Assembly: GCA_036971615.1 (NCBI GenBank)
Contig: JAYKKR010000016.1
Span: forward strand, 434,001-498,000
From: Amyloporia xantha
Lineage: Eukaryota > Basidiomycota > Agaricomycetes > Polyporales > Adustoporiaceae
Direction: 5' to 3'
DNA: 64,000 bases
Shown piece after piece: positions 19,610 through 32,430 of this stretch. The translations under genes and the position numbers were made by a program. Each line of letters begins with the position of its first letter. The first letter of the stretch is position 1. The notes below the pieces were generated by a model. It did not search any database. It saw nothing but the letters and a program-made list of their open reading frames with translations, and was not told the DNA's origin.

Positions 19610-20425
19610 GACGAACTCGGAAGGTGAGGGAGGGGAAGCTTGTGTAGCGGTAGAACTTAGAGAATTAGATGATGATTTAGGAAGAAATCATCCACCGGGG
19701 CCTCATAGGAGGTGCTTGGGCATGCACCGAGGACGGAAAACAAAAAGAAGTCCGAGTCTGTGGCAAACACTGTGAGCGATGCGTGAGACGACTGTACAGT
19801 AGGTAGAGGAGGAAAACGTACCTGCGAGCGATGCATGAGACAACTGAGGTCTACGCTCGCTCGCAGGCCAGTATATATACATATCAGACAAAGAGAGCAT
19901 ACCCAACCGCTTGAACCGCTGCTTGCGCAGCTGCTTGAGCAACACTTTGAGCGTACACCCCGTGATGTTCAAGTGGTGGTCTATGCGTAAGTCATGGTCA
20001 ATGTCCGTCGTCGCATTGACCCACTGCATTCCCACACACCCCCGAATGCACTGTCCAACAGTGATAAGATGCAGTGGGATCCATGGGCATCTTTTATAGC
20101 GAAGGTTGAATCTGAGTTACAAGTGCCATTCTGAGTCTTGTATGTGGTGGTTACAATACTAGTACTTTGTTACACTTCTCTCTAGCAGTGACTGTCTCTA
20201 TGCACTATGAACTATTCCCAGACATTGCCTGTAATTATGTGATGATACTCATTATCATTGAGTGGTAGTGCTGGACATGTTTTGTTGCTGGCACCTCTCT
20301 GCATCTGAAGATGCCTGAAATGGTATTCTACTTGCCATTCTGAGGTCTAAATGAGAAGACAACATCAGCAAAACCCCACTTTTCCTTAGCCCACTTAATT
20401 TCTTAATTTCCTTAGACAAGAACCA
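19610..20425. other. Region without a supported gene
   Basis: It includes a direct repeat of GCGAGCGATGC-like sequence near 19,778 and 19,826. A short minus-strand open frame (19,703-20,035) has no recognisable motif. It could be an upstream exon of the truncated gene. Confidence 0.3.
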
Positions 20426-23400
20426 CTTGGTGGGAGCGGGCCAATAAATGGCAGGACGATTCCTGAGGATTCTGAAGTGTTGTCTTCCATCATTGGCCCA
20501 CAAGGTTCAATAATATAATATTTTCATTACAATTGGATCACTTGGATCTGATTACTCTCCAGACTTTGACTCTACAGACTTATAGAGACAATCTGATGGC
20601 TCTGAAAACTAATGCCAATAAGTGTATAACCTACTATATTAACTCTACAAGCACATGGAAACAGTCATAGAAACAAACTGCAAAGATATTACAAAAATTA
20701 AAACTGGATTTTGATACAGGTGTATGTCAGTGAATATTGAGAATCTCAATACAAACATTACAACATTTCCCAATGAAATAAGTGAGTTCTGTCTGATGGG
20801 GTGTAAAAGTGATTTTGACCCTAACCCATTCGAAACTCTTGTAGTGTCATTAGAATGTTTACTTATAAAGTGAACACTCTCTATCAAATGAGGCTACTAT
20901 CTATTTTTCATATTTTGTAATGACATTCCAAACTCACCTTAATCAGGGTACAAAGTCATCCTAATGATTACATCAGCTTGCTCTTGACCATAAAAACTTG
21001 CTTTTGAGATCATACATATTCACTCTAACTGCAATGCAAACCTGCTCAGGCTATATCAATACTACTTATCAACCAAATCTTACAACAGCCATATCTCAGG
21101 AAGTATTGAGAATTCCAATACAAACATTACAACTTTTTCTAATGAAGTAAATAGGTTCTATCTGATGGAATATAGAAGTGATTTTCCACACTAACCACAT
21201 ACAAACTTTTCTAATGTCATTAGAACATTTACTTATCAAGTCAATCTTGCCTTTCAAATGGGGACATTATGTATTTCACCCACTTTGTAATGACATTACA
21301 AATTTGCTCTAATTACCATTTGAAAGTCATATCAGACACCTTTGCATTCAAAGTCAGTGTAATGACCATACACATTTGCTCTAATGGCACTACAAACTCA
21401 CTCTAATCACCATACAAACTCATCCTACTAACCATATAAATGTACTCTAATCATCATTCAAATGTATTGTATTGACCCTACAAAGTCACCATAAGTATCA
21501 TACAAACCTACACTAATCACCATACAAACTGACTGTAATGATCATATAAAGTTACTCTAGTATCATTACAAACTCACCCTAATCACCATAGAATCATATT
21601 GTATTGACTATACAAGTCACTCTAATGACCTTACAAACCTACTCTAATGATCACATAAGGGTAATAAATTTCTACTACAAAGTGATTGTAATGACCATAC
21701 AAACTTACTGTAATCACCATACAAAATTGCTCTAATCACCATACTAACTTACTCTAATCACCATAGAAAGTCATTCTAATCCTCATACAAAGTCACCCTA
21801 ATGACCTTACAAACTCATTGTAATGATAATACAAACTTAATCTAATCTGCATACAACATCACTCCAATCACCATACAACATGCTCTAATGACCCTACAAA
21901 CTAAGTCTAATTATCATAAAAAGTCACTCAAATCACCATACAAATGTATTGTATTGACCTTACAAACTTGCTCTAATCACCATACAAATCTATCCGAATG
22001 ATCATACAAACATACTTACTATACAATGTTGCTCTAACCACCTTCAAGTCACTGTAAACACAATAAAAGTCAGTCTAAGGGTCATACAAACCTGCTGCAA
22101 ATACAGCACAAAGCTCTCTAAGGTCCTTACAAACAGATTCTAATGATTTCTATATAGCAGGCTTACAATGAAATCTATAAAGAATAGATAAAAGGCCTGT
22201 ATTGGAGCGCGCTCTTGGGCGCCTAAAGAGCGCCTAACGCTCAAAAAGGCAATGATCATTGGCTTCAAATACTCAGGAAATTGAATGGGAGATGGATACA
22301 CAATAGTCCAAGGTCTGTACAAATTTGCAGCTAATTTAATTAAGAATTGAAACCACAGGAAAGTGCGCTTTTTTCCATTTCCGGCAATTCCCGTGGGCGT
22401 CTACGGCGCGTAGGGCGATCCACTGGAAGGGATAGCCCTATGCGGACTTACAATTTTCGCACTTTGGGGTCATGTGACTGCTTTTTCTGCTCTTGGGAGG
22501 CTCATTCTGGGCTCATAAAATGTGCAAAAATCACCTAAAATAAGGGAATGTCTCTCTCCTTCATTTGGAATCCCTGTCTGACATTTTTCACATCTCACAT
22601 ACAGCCATATTTCCGCATTTGGGCATGTTTGTATTGGCTCTACTGGCCAAGCAAAAATAGCAATAAATCCAGAAAAATCAAGACAAATATGGACACCACT
22701 GTGGCTACCTGCTGATGTAAGCATTTTCTCATGACTCACCATCTGACAGATCTGCTCCTTCCCTCTGACGACTACAATCTCAAGTGCAGGTGAGCTTTAT
22801 TTTGCAAAAGTGAGTGCTACCCTCTTCTGTGTAACTAATAATGAGCTAGGCAATCCAAGATGCAGGGGTGTGCCAGGAGCAAGCCAGGGCAGGGTGCAAA
22901 AATTGGGCCAAGTTGACGATGGTCAATCGCACAAGCTCTGTCATGTGACATTGCCCAGCTCACCAGCTCCTAGTCACATACTACATCATGGTATATCCCT
23001 TGTAAGTAAGAATTGAATACATTATACTATCACTTTAATTGGGTGTACTAACCATATCTATCAATAGTAATCTGTTCGTATTGAAATCTGTGACCAACAG
23101 GTAGTCGACCCTATCTCATAGACAGCCATATTTCCACATTTGGGCAAGTGTATATTGGGGCTATAGACTACAAACAAATAGTAACATATCTCAAAAAATA
23201 GGAAGCAGTTTGTCGACAGCCATGGTTACCCCCTGATGTAAGCATTTCCTTATATGGCAACTTTTGAATGTGCTCATAGCAACAGTATATACACTTCAAT
23301 GGCCCGGCAAGCAGCTGGTCTGTCATGTGTGTAAGGATAAGTGCACGTGACTGGACATATGATCTAATCATGTGACATACCATACAAGGAGATAGATGAG

Positions 23401-23649
23401 ATATGGGCTGGATCTTATCTCATCAGTGTTGGGGGTTGTTTGTACAAGTCGTGTCATGCTGGCAGTTTTGTATTGAGACTACAAGTGACCTTACAACAGC
23501 AGTAACAAAAGCCTGACCCTAACCCCAGGATCTTGGGCGCTTACAATACAAATTTTGTATTGAATTGGGTTCCCACGCTTAGGGCGCAAAAGTTGGTGTT
23601 GCGACTTTTGCTCACCAGAGAAATGCTTCCTTTGCACCTCAGGAATAGT
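20426..23649 (+). mobile_element. 22-bp-array element, copy 2 (noncoding, ~3.2 kb)
   Basis: It has the same order as copy 1: CTTGGTGGGAGCGGGCC start, ACGATTCCTGAGG, degenerate 22-bp array (about 20,890-22,140), GGGCGCCTAAA region, hairpin near 22,410-22,440, right part and CCTCAGGAATAGT end. Compared with copy 1 it carries about 400-500 bp of extra sequence (about 22,700-23,130), bracketed by a repeat of ACAGCCATATTTCC. No coding region is supported. Confidence 0.65.
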
Positions 23650-26124
23650 AATTTATGGCTGTATGTGAGATTTGAAAAATGTGAGATAGGGATTCCAAAT
23701 GAAGGAGAAAGACATTGCCTTATTTTAGATGATTTTTGCGCATTTTTTGAGCCCAGAATGAGCCTGCAAAGAGCAGAAAAAGCGGTCACATGATCCAAAG
23801 GGTGTCTAACCACGTTGGTCGATCCCAGTGTTGTGCCAGTCGATGACTAGTTGATGCAGTTGACGCGTAGACTTTGTAGACTAGTCAACATCATTGAAAA
23901 GTTGACATTTTCATGTCGACTTTACCACGGCCATAGACTTTCCCAGACTGTTCAGATGCACCATCCTATTGGGTACCTGGAGAGGGTCATGTGAACGGTT
24001 GACCATGACTATCATGTGACCTATTGCCATCCCCAACTCATCGCCGAAGGCCACATTTAGCGTAAATCCCAAAATGGTCAGTGGTGGCGTCATCCACCAT
24101 GCCAGGATTAGCTGCACAAATGACCATCCTGTATCATCACTGGTCCCCGAGGTGTGTGTATATGATGTTGTTCGAGCCCATTTGATATATGAACCATTTG
24201 ATATATGAACCATTTGCAGCTTCACATAGCTGAATTTCTATGATATATTTGAGTAATGAACTGTGCGTCGACTGACTATTATGTAATAGTCGACAGAAGT
24301 CGACAGTGGACTATGTCAACTAGTCGGTCAACTTGTCAACTACGTAGACTTGTGTCGACTAGTCGTCGACTGGCACAACACTGGTCGATCCCAGCCATTT
24401 CCTGTGGCAATCGACCAACACAGTTAGATGCCCTCCGGGAATTGCCGGAAATGGAAAAAAGCGCACTTTGCTGTGGGCTCAATTCTTAATTAAATTAGCT
24501 GAAAATTGGTACAGACCTTGAACTATTGTGTATCCATATCCCATTCAATTTCCTAAGTATTTGAGGCCATAACAAATATGCTATTCAATGATCATTGCCT
24601 TTTTGAGTGTTAGGTGCTCTTTAGGTGCCCAAGAGCACGCTCCAATATGGGCCTTTTATCTATGCTTTATAGATTTCATTGTAAGCCTGCTATATAGAAA
24701 TCATTAGAGCCTGTTTGTAAGGACCTTAGAGAGCTTTGTGCTGTATTTACAGCAGGCTTGTATGACCCTTAGAATGACTTGTATTGTGTTTACAGTGACT
24801 TGAAGGTGGTTAGAGCAACATTGTATGGTTATGTTTGTATGATCATTAGGGTAGATTTGTATGGTGATTAGAGCAAGTTTATATGGTGATTAGAGTGAGT
24901 TTTTATGGTCATTACAATCACTTTGTAGTAGGAATATATGACCCTTATGTGACCATTAGAGTAGGTTTCTAAGGTCATTAGAGTGACTTGTATAGTCAAT
25001 AGAATATGATTCCATGGTGCTTAGAGCAACTTTGTATGGTGATTAGGGTGAGTTTGTAGTGATACTAGAGTAACTTTATATGATCATTAGAGTGAGTTTG
25101 TATAGTGATTAGGGTAAGTTTGTATGATGCTTACAGGGACTTTGTAAGGTCGATACAATACAATTGGATGATGATTAGAGTACATTCATATGGGTAGTAG
25201 GATGAGTTTGTATGGTCACTACATCGAGTTTGTAGTGCCATTAGAGCAACTTTATGTGATCATTACACTGACTTTGAATATAAAGGTGACTGATATGACT
25301 TTCAAATGGTGATTAGAAATTACAAAATGTGTGAAATACATAATGATCCCCTTTGAAAGGCAAGGTTGACTTGATAAGTAAATGTTCTAATGACATTAAA
25401 AAGGTTTGTATGTGGTTAGTATGCAAAATTACTTTTATATTCCATCAGATAGAACCTATTTACTTCATTAGAAAAAGTTGTAGTGTTTGTATTGGAATTC
25501 TCAATACTTCCTGAGATATGGCTGGTGTAAGATTTGGTTGATAAATAGCATTGTTATAGTCTAAGCAGGTTTGCATTGCAGTCAGAGTGAATATGTATGA
25601 TCTCAAAAGCAAGCTTGCATGGTCAAGAAGAAGTTTATGCAATCATTAGGATGACTTGTACTCTCATTAGAGTGAGTTTGTAATGTCATTACAAAATGTC
25701 AGAAATAGATAGTAGGCTCATTTGATAGAAAATGTTCACTTTGTAAGTAATTGTTCTAATGACACTACAAGAGTTTCTCATGGGTTAGGGTCAAAAATCA
25801 CTTTTATATTCCATTCACTAGAACTTATTTACTTCATTAGAAAAACTTTTAATGATTGTATTGGAATTGTGGATACTTACTGAGATATAGGTATTATGAT
25901 ATCTGATGAAGCAATAATCTACTTGTTAAAGGTAGAGTCTTTAGAGTAAATGAGATTGGTGATTCATATAGACTTCAATTGAGCACTAATAACGGTAAGT
26001 ATGCTTATTGTAGTGTAAAGTATTATCTTTATAATTGAATATTGTGCAACAATAAATAACAAGGACACTGTCATTCAAAACACTCAGGAATTGTCCTGCC
26101 ATTCATTGGCCCGCTCCCACCAAG
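23650..26124 (-). mobile_element. 22-bp-array element, copy 3, inverted and truncated
   Basis: Read on the minus strand it begins CTTGGTGGGAGCGGGCC (26124 downwards) and ACAATTCCTGAGTG. It continues through an array (about 25,950-24,700), the module without its hairpin, then part of the right end. It stops abruptly against the end of copy 2 at 23,650, so copies 2 and 3 lie tail to tail. A 558-bp hAT-like element is inserted at 23,826. Confidence 0.65.
23826..24383. mobile_element. Non-autonomous hAT-like element (558 bp)
   Basis: The termini CAGTGTTGTGCCAGTCGA...TCGACTGGCACAACACTG are inverted repeats of at least 18 bp. The flanks carry a perfect 8-bp duplication, GTCGATCC, at 23818-23825 and 24384-24391. 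CAGTG ends and 8-bp duplications are typical of hAT. Inside are many GTCGACTA-like motifs near both ends, probably transposase-binding sites, and no coding region. Confidence 0.85.
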
Positions 26125-27034
26125 TGGTAATTAGAGTAAGTTTGTATGGTCATGACAATCACTTTGTAGTATAAATTCAGTACCCTTATGTGATCATTAG
26201 AGTAGGTTTGTAAGGTCATTATAGTGGGTTGATATGGTGATTACATTGAATTTGTATGATCATTAGAGTGACTTGTATGATCAATACAATATGATTCTAT
26301 GGTGATTATAGCAACTTTGTATGGTGATTAGGTTGAGTTTAAAGTGATACTAAAGTAACTTTATATGGCTATTAGAGTGAGTTTGTAGGGTGGTTAGGGT
26401 ATGTTTGTATTATGCTTATGGTGACTTTGTAGGGTCAATACAATACATTTGAATGATGACTAGAGTAAGTTGATATGGTTACTAGGATGGGTTTAGAGTG
26501 AGTTTGTTGTGCCATTAGAGAAGCTTGATATGATCATTAGAGCACTTTTGTATGGTCATTACATTAACTTCATAAAGTCAATACAATAACATCTTTTGAA
26601 GACTGATATGACTTTCAAATGATGATTATAGTTAACTTGTAATGCTATTACAAAATGGGTGAAATACATGATGAGCCCATTTGAAAGGCAAGGTTGACTT
26701 AATAAGTAAATGTTCTAATGACATTAGAAAAGTTTGTATGTGGTTAGTATGCAAAATCACTTCTATATTCCATCAGATAGAGCCTATTTAGTTCATTAGA
26801 AAATGTTTTAATGTTTGTATTGCAATTCCCAATACTTACTGAGATATGGCTGTTGTAAGATTTGGTTGCTTAGCCTGAGCAGGTTTGCATTGCCATCAGA
26901 GTGAATATGCATGATCGCAAGGGCAAGTTTGTATGATCAAGAACAAGCTTATGTAATTATTAGGATGACTTTGTACCCTCATTAAAGTGAGTTTGTGATG
27001 TCATTACAAAATGTGAAAATTACATAGTAGGCTC
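26125..27034 (-). mobile_element. 22-bp-array element, copy 4, inverted, first part
   Basis: The array repeats continue directly after the left end of copy 3, in the same minus orientation. They are broken at 27,034 by the copia insertion and resume at 38,165. Confidence 0.6.
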
Positions 27035-27250
27035 TGTTAGAGTAGACGTTCGCGCGCTAAGCGCCATAGTACAAATATGTACATACACAGCCAGCGCGAT
27101 CTGCAACGGCCTCCTTTGAATACAGCTTGCTTGCTTCCGCGACTTCTTGTGAGCCTTAGGTGTCGGTGTCAGTGTCTGTGCCCTCTCGTGTCCTCTCGCT
27201 TCTCATCTTTGTGCTCTCTCAGATCACATATTCCATTCAATTTGCTGACA
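27035..27250 (+). repeat. 5' LTR of copia element C
   Basis: It starts TGTTAGAGTAGACG and ends TTTGCTGACA. I count 14 differences from the 3' LTR, eight of which exchange CpG with TpG or CpA. A CT-rich run ending CTCTCTCAG lies 25 bp before the LTR end. Confidence 0.85.
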
Positions 27251-27264
27251 GGTTATGAGCCCCA
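27251..27264 (+). other. Primer-binding site of copia element C
   Basis: GGTTATGAGCCCCA directly follows the LTR and matches the initiator tRNA-Met anticodon region, as in elements A and B. Confidence 0.75.
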
Positions 27265-27267
27265 CGC

Positions 27268-28735
27268 TGTAAGGCTTGGTGCTCCTCCCGCTGTGCGATA
27301 AGCACACCTGGAAGGAACAGATCAATGAGTCGAAGGGGAAGGGGAGTGAAGACGTTCGCAGCATCTGGCACGGAGGATGAGCAAGAGAGAAAATAATTGA
27401 TTGAGCTAGAGACTTGTAGGTATATGGGGGATGCTCTAAGTGTGCTATCCCAGTGAAGTCGCAGTCGCAGTCCTAAGTACGCAGTAGATATCCCGGATCA
27501 CAGTAAAATGGGTCAAGCCGCTTGCTCGCCCTCTCGTAGAAGTGAAACACAGTGTTGCTCCGCTGAGCAAGAAAAACCCGGTCGCATGAAAGTCAAAGTC
27601 CCAGTCGCAGCTCGTACCAGATGGTAGATGCCCCCTTCTGCCTCGTTCCCCTTCCTCATATATACCTCGTCCCGCGTGCGCTGCCACGTCACTCTCCCTC
27701 CGGCTACCTCCTGCTGCCTCCCCTCCGGCTCTTCCCCTGACTTACTCTTCCCCCTTTCGCGCACTCTTCCCTCCCTTCATCTCATTCGCCATGTCTGAGC
27801 CTGCCGAACCTACCGACCCCATTGGTTCCCTCCACGTCCGCCGCTACCTCCTCCTCATAGACGTGCTTCGCGCTGAATGCATTGTCGAGCCTTCGTTCCG
27901 CCCTTCCGATCCGGCTGCTTGGCTTGCCTGGGCACACGGAGTGCGCTGGCTGTTGGTTTGTCCACCTTCCCTTTTTACTCCTCATTCCCTCCTCTAACGT
28001 CCTGTCCCGCAGCATCTTGCTTATGAAGCTCGAGCCCAAGCCATTGCCGCAGGGAACCTCACGCTCCCTCCGCTCACTGCCTTCATCACCCTCCGCGAGC
28101 TCGTCCACTACATCGACTCGATCTTCCGCTCCTCCCTGAGCCATCGCGGTGCAGTCCCTTATCCTGGGATCGCCTGGAGCCCCGACGAGGTCCGTTCTAA
28201 TGCGCAGCGGGACGAAGCTGGCACTCCACCTCCCCTCCCGTTGTACACGGAAGAGGCCTTCTGGACCCCTCCCCGCATCACCGAGGAACGTACCGATGAA
28301 GCTTTGGAACGGCTCGAAATTGTTGCCCGCCAGTTCTCAGACACTTTGGACCGTATGCGTCCCTATCCGCAGGCGTTCAAAGACCTAGAGCACTCGATCT
28401 GTGTCGCCGCTCACGCTCTGGGAGGAAGGGGAGGACGTCGGGAGGGAGGTCCCTCGCGGGCCCGTACCCCTGCGGAGGAGGATTTCCGCTACCACCGGGA
28501 GGCTATTTATCGTCCCCCGCGCCACCGCTCGTTCTCTGACGTTGGCGGGGAAGGGCCCGACGCTCCCATCGACTTGTCGACCGTAGATTAGCGTTCAGTC
28601 CTGTAGTCGTCCCGTTCAAATGCCATGCTTGCTTCCGCCGAGCTCCCTTATCCCGCGTGATCACATCTCCTCCGTTCCGCCGTCTCGTCCTGCCCTACCG
28701 TCCGTTCATAGGGTAGCGTGTACCCATTCCTTACA
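27268..28735 (+). mobile_element. Gene cassette, copy 1 (in copia leader)
   Basis: The cassette runs from TGTAAGGCTTGG to CATTCCTTACA, giving 7-bp inverted ends TGTAAGG/CCTTACA. The block recurs at 34,944-36,650 with only scattered differences. It carries one intron-containing gene and its promoter (CATATATACC near 27,656). It sits between the copia primer-binding site and Gag. No target duplication is evident, and the mobilising machinery is unknown. Confidence 0.65.
27791..28591 (+). CDS. Unknown cassette protein, copy 1 (247 aa, one intron)
   Basis: The exons 27791-27955 and 28013-28591 are joined across a 57-nt intron (GTTTGT...CCCGCAG with CTAAC branch site), giving 247 residues. I do not recognise the protein. 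It opens MSEPAEPTDPIGSL, followed by helical HVRRYLLLIDVLRAE and AWLAWAHGVRWLL, a second helical part (TLRELVHYIDSIFRSSL), PYPGIAWSPDEVRSN, a helix after PPRITEERTDEALERL, then a glycine/arginine-rich tail ending DLSTVD. No catalytic or membrane motif is seen. The predicted protein is identical to that of copy 2. Confidence 0.7.
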
Positions 28736-28803
28736 ATGCTCCTCTGATCTGAGACAATCTTTTACATTTCTATCTACTGCGATCAACAACCCATCCATCC
28801 ACT

Positions 28804-29652
28804 ATGTCGACTTCATCTGGCACCATTAGCCTCCTCATGGCTAAGGTCGATCCTCTGACCGACAAGAACTGGCATCAATGGAGAAGCCAGATCATGATGG
28901 TCTTTCGAGTGAGTGGGAGTCATGGAATTGTTGATGGGATGGAGTCGAGGCCTGCATCTAAGGATGAGGAGTGGGTGAAGAAGAATGAAGGAGCTCTGCC
29001 TATAATCTGGGCCTTGGTGAGCAAGGATTTGCAGCATCTTTTTGAGGGGGAGAATTCAGGGTCGGCTGCATTTGCGGCGCTGAAGAAGAAGTTCGAGAGC
29101 TCCACTATGGCTCATCGTGTGGAGCTGTGGAAGGCACTTTACGGTGCTGTCCATGATCCCAGCAAGCCCATGGATGTCTACATCCAGGCTGTCACAATCG
29201 CTGCGGCACAGCTCAAAGCTATCGGCCACACCGTCGAGGACACCGAGATCAAGGACATCATTTTGATGAACCTTCATCCTTCCTACCATGTCATTCGTGC
29301 GACTCTTCTCTCTCAATCTACCGAACCCGACCTCACTACGATCAAGTCTGTTCTTGCTGGATCTGCAATCGCTGTCAGTCATGATGTTGGCATGCATATC
29401 AAGTCCGAGTCTTTCGACACTGCTCTCACTGCTCGAGATGGTGGAAGGGGGTTCCGTGGAACGAGGGGGAGAAGTGGATCAGGTCAGCGGAGTTCCTCAA
29501 ACTTTCCGGTTGATGAAAAAGGCTATCATTGGTGCGACACAAACAATGATGGTACGTGTCATCGCTGTGGTCGACCTGGTCATATCGCTGCTCGCTGCAT
29601 GTATGACATGCCTCAACACAAAGGATTGGGCGATGGGTTGGAATTCTGGTGA
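28804..29652 (+). pseudogene. Copia element C Gag
   Basis: It starts at ATG 28804, 68 bp after the cassette. It shows the UBN2 Gag domain (LTDKNWHQWRSQ, then a helical region with FAALKKKFESS) and a CCHC zinc knuckle CHRCGRPGHIAARC near the C-terminus. After MYDMPQH the natural-looking continuation (KDWAMG...ERARLAQD) is in another frame and runs to about 29,854, so a frameshift has occurred. No protease motif follows before the hAT insertion. Confidence 0.75.
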
Positions 29653-32430
29653 GCGTGCTCGGTTAGCGCAGGACAGTCTGGATCCCAGTGTTACGTATGC
29701 TTCTGCTTCTGCTCATCACGTTGTTATTGAATCTTTGGACTCACCTCCTGCTTCTCCATGTTATCCTAATTCTTGTCTTCCACATTCTCGATCTCGCACA
29801 CCTTCCCCTGATGCCTATGATATCAGTCCCATTGATTTTGTCCAACTGATTTGATATTTTTAGTGTCTCCTAAGTTCGGTCCTGAACCTAGGTCCGAACC
29901 CCGAACCGGTGAACCGGACCTACGGTTCATGTGTCCGGTCCAGGTTCGGTCCGGCTGCTAGGTGCCAGGTTCGGTCCGCGGTTGTAGGTTGCAGGGCGCG
30001 AGCCGAACGCGGCGCGAATGCGTCCGAACCGTGAACCTAATTGGGAACCTCGATCGATCAGATCGCGATCCATCGGCGCCACCAGCACCAATTTTTGTTC
30101 GCGCAAGTTTGCGCTCTCGCTCTCCCTCTAGCTACACTATGGCCGAGCTCGACCCCAGCGAGAACTGCGCCCTTGGCGCGGATGGCCAACTGAAGGACGC
30201 CGCCGACATCAATTGGTTCAAATCTGAAGGCGAGGACCAGCCACTGCACGCGGTGCCTGTATCAGCTTCCAAAGAAGCTGATACTTCTGCAGACTTGACA
30301 GGCGTGGAACCCCATGCTGGTAAGTGCGCACGCTCCATGGCGTTTTTTCACATGCTCCTAACGCCTCGTTCTTCCAGCAGCACAACTCGCGAACAAAACC
30401 CCTGCGCTGCGCGTCGCCGGCATGCGCGTTCGGAAGCCTATGTGGAAGGTAGCGCAGAGCAACACGGATACATTCGGTATCTGTGCGTTCTTTGCGCAGC
30501 CAATGCTAGGCAAGGAAAACAACACCACGCGATCGGCAGCATCAAGCTCGGGCGCCGGTAGTAGCAGCAGGGCCCCTACAGGTGCGCCATGCCGCCGCTG
30601 CTCCTGCTGACAATGACTGACCTTGCGCCGCAGACGCGCCACCCATGAGCACCGATCCGACAGGAGGGTCCACGCCGAGCGCGAACTCCCCAGGTGCGGG
30701 CTCGAAATGCACAGCATCTGCATTCCGTGACGCGAGCGCAGACCAAGGTGCGTGCAAATGCACAAATACTAATGATATTTTTTCAAAATGTTCTCTCCCC
30801 ACAGGTGCAGAAACCTCGGGGGTGAAAACAATAGGGGCAGCATGCAAACGCGCGGCATCTGAGGCCCGCGCGGCTAGCACAGACGGCGATTCCGCGGACG
30901 GTGAATGCAAGCGCAAACACAAATGCAAGACCCAACGCAAGGGGAAGAGGACAGCGAGGGAATGCCTCCCACTCCTGACCAATGACTCGGACGATGAAGA
31001 TGGCCCAGGGGATCTGCACGACGGTGAAGATGAGCCGGTTGCCGAATACGAGCGAATGCGCTCGGACATCCAGCATGAGCGACAGGTAAAGTATTTCTAT
31101 ATTTTAATATCCTACCCTGATCATACCCCTTCTATGCAGAAATTGCACAGAAGGCATGCACCGCGTGGCCAAGACGTGCGCACGGCAGACATTTGGCAGA
31201 TATTCACACTGGAAGAAGAACAGCAAATTGGTGATGGGGGAGTCAAAAGGGGTCATTGGTGTGAGGTGTGCAAGTGCGTGTCCACCATTCTAAAAATTTG
31301 TGTGATATACTGATGGTGATGTTACCATGATCTGACACATGTGCAGGGTGCTCAAAGTACCAATCAAGGACTGCTGGTTTGCAGGGGGTGTATCGAGCCT
31401 GCGGACCCATATCTCTCGGCCCAAGGTTTCACCATTTCATTTATTACTGATAAATTCAAAAATAAAATTACTGGATCATTTGCAGACATTGGTCCACTCA
31501 TGGTGAGGTGTACATAACCAAGTGTAAGAAAGCTGGGCTTGAGCCACATCCCCGTGCGCTGTCTGTGAAGCACGCTAAGCCGAATGGTGAATCAGAAGAT
31601 TCCCGTCAAGCCAAACTGGATGGGTTTGTACACACAGAGGCACAGTGGACCAAGGAGGGCCTTCTCGACTGCATTGTTGAGTTGATTGTGACTGATGATC
31701 AAGTAAGAATATCTTTGCTTGACTGCTTATTCACTTATTGACTAATGGGTTCTCGGAGGCATTTTCCCTTGTGGATAAGACCTCCTTTCAGTGCATTTTG
31801 AAGTATCAGCGGCCCAAAACAAAAGAGTCTGATATCCCACATCACACCAAGCTTCATGAGGAGATTATGGCCAAAGCGCTTGATGCTGAACAGCTCGCCT
31901 GAGAACACTTCAAGGTATGTTCTAGCTCCAATATGGTATATGTTGCTCAGTCTTGTTATAGGAGATTTTGGGGCAGCTTTCTATGACTTTCGACTCATGG
32001 ACATCAGATGCTCAAGACCCATATCTGTCTGTTACAGCTCATTACATCTATGCTCCTCCTTAGGCTCCAAATGAGTGGGAGCTGCAACACAAGGTAATTG
32101 GGTACACTGAGATTGAGGGCAGCCATAGTGGTGCCAATACTGCTGCTGTGATCTTGCGGGTGGTGGACCGTTATGACATTGGCAAGAAGATTGGCTGGGC
32201 AACATCTGACAATGCATTTACCAATGATCGTGCCATGGTAGTACTCCAGCGTCCTTGACGATCCGGGAGGCTGATGCTGGATTGTATGAAAGCGGCGGGG
32301 ACGCTGCATGGAACATACCATTCATCTTGGTGCGAAAAGTTTTATTGAAGCTATTTGTCCTACACCAGCACGATTACGCAAAGCAAAGGTCAGCAATGTC
32401 TCAGAATCTGTGCCTGGCAATTGTAAAGGC

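Noticed and set aside
28159..28344. Minus-strand open frames over the cassette gene
   Set aside because: They are antisense to a spliced frame with donor, branch site and acceptor that is preserved in both copies.
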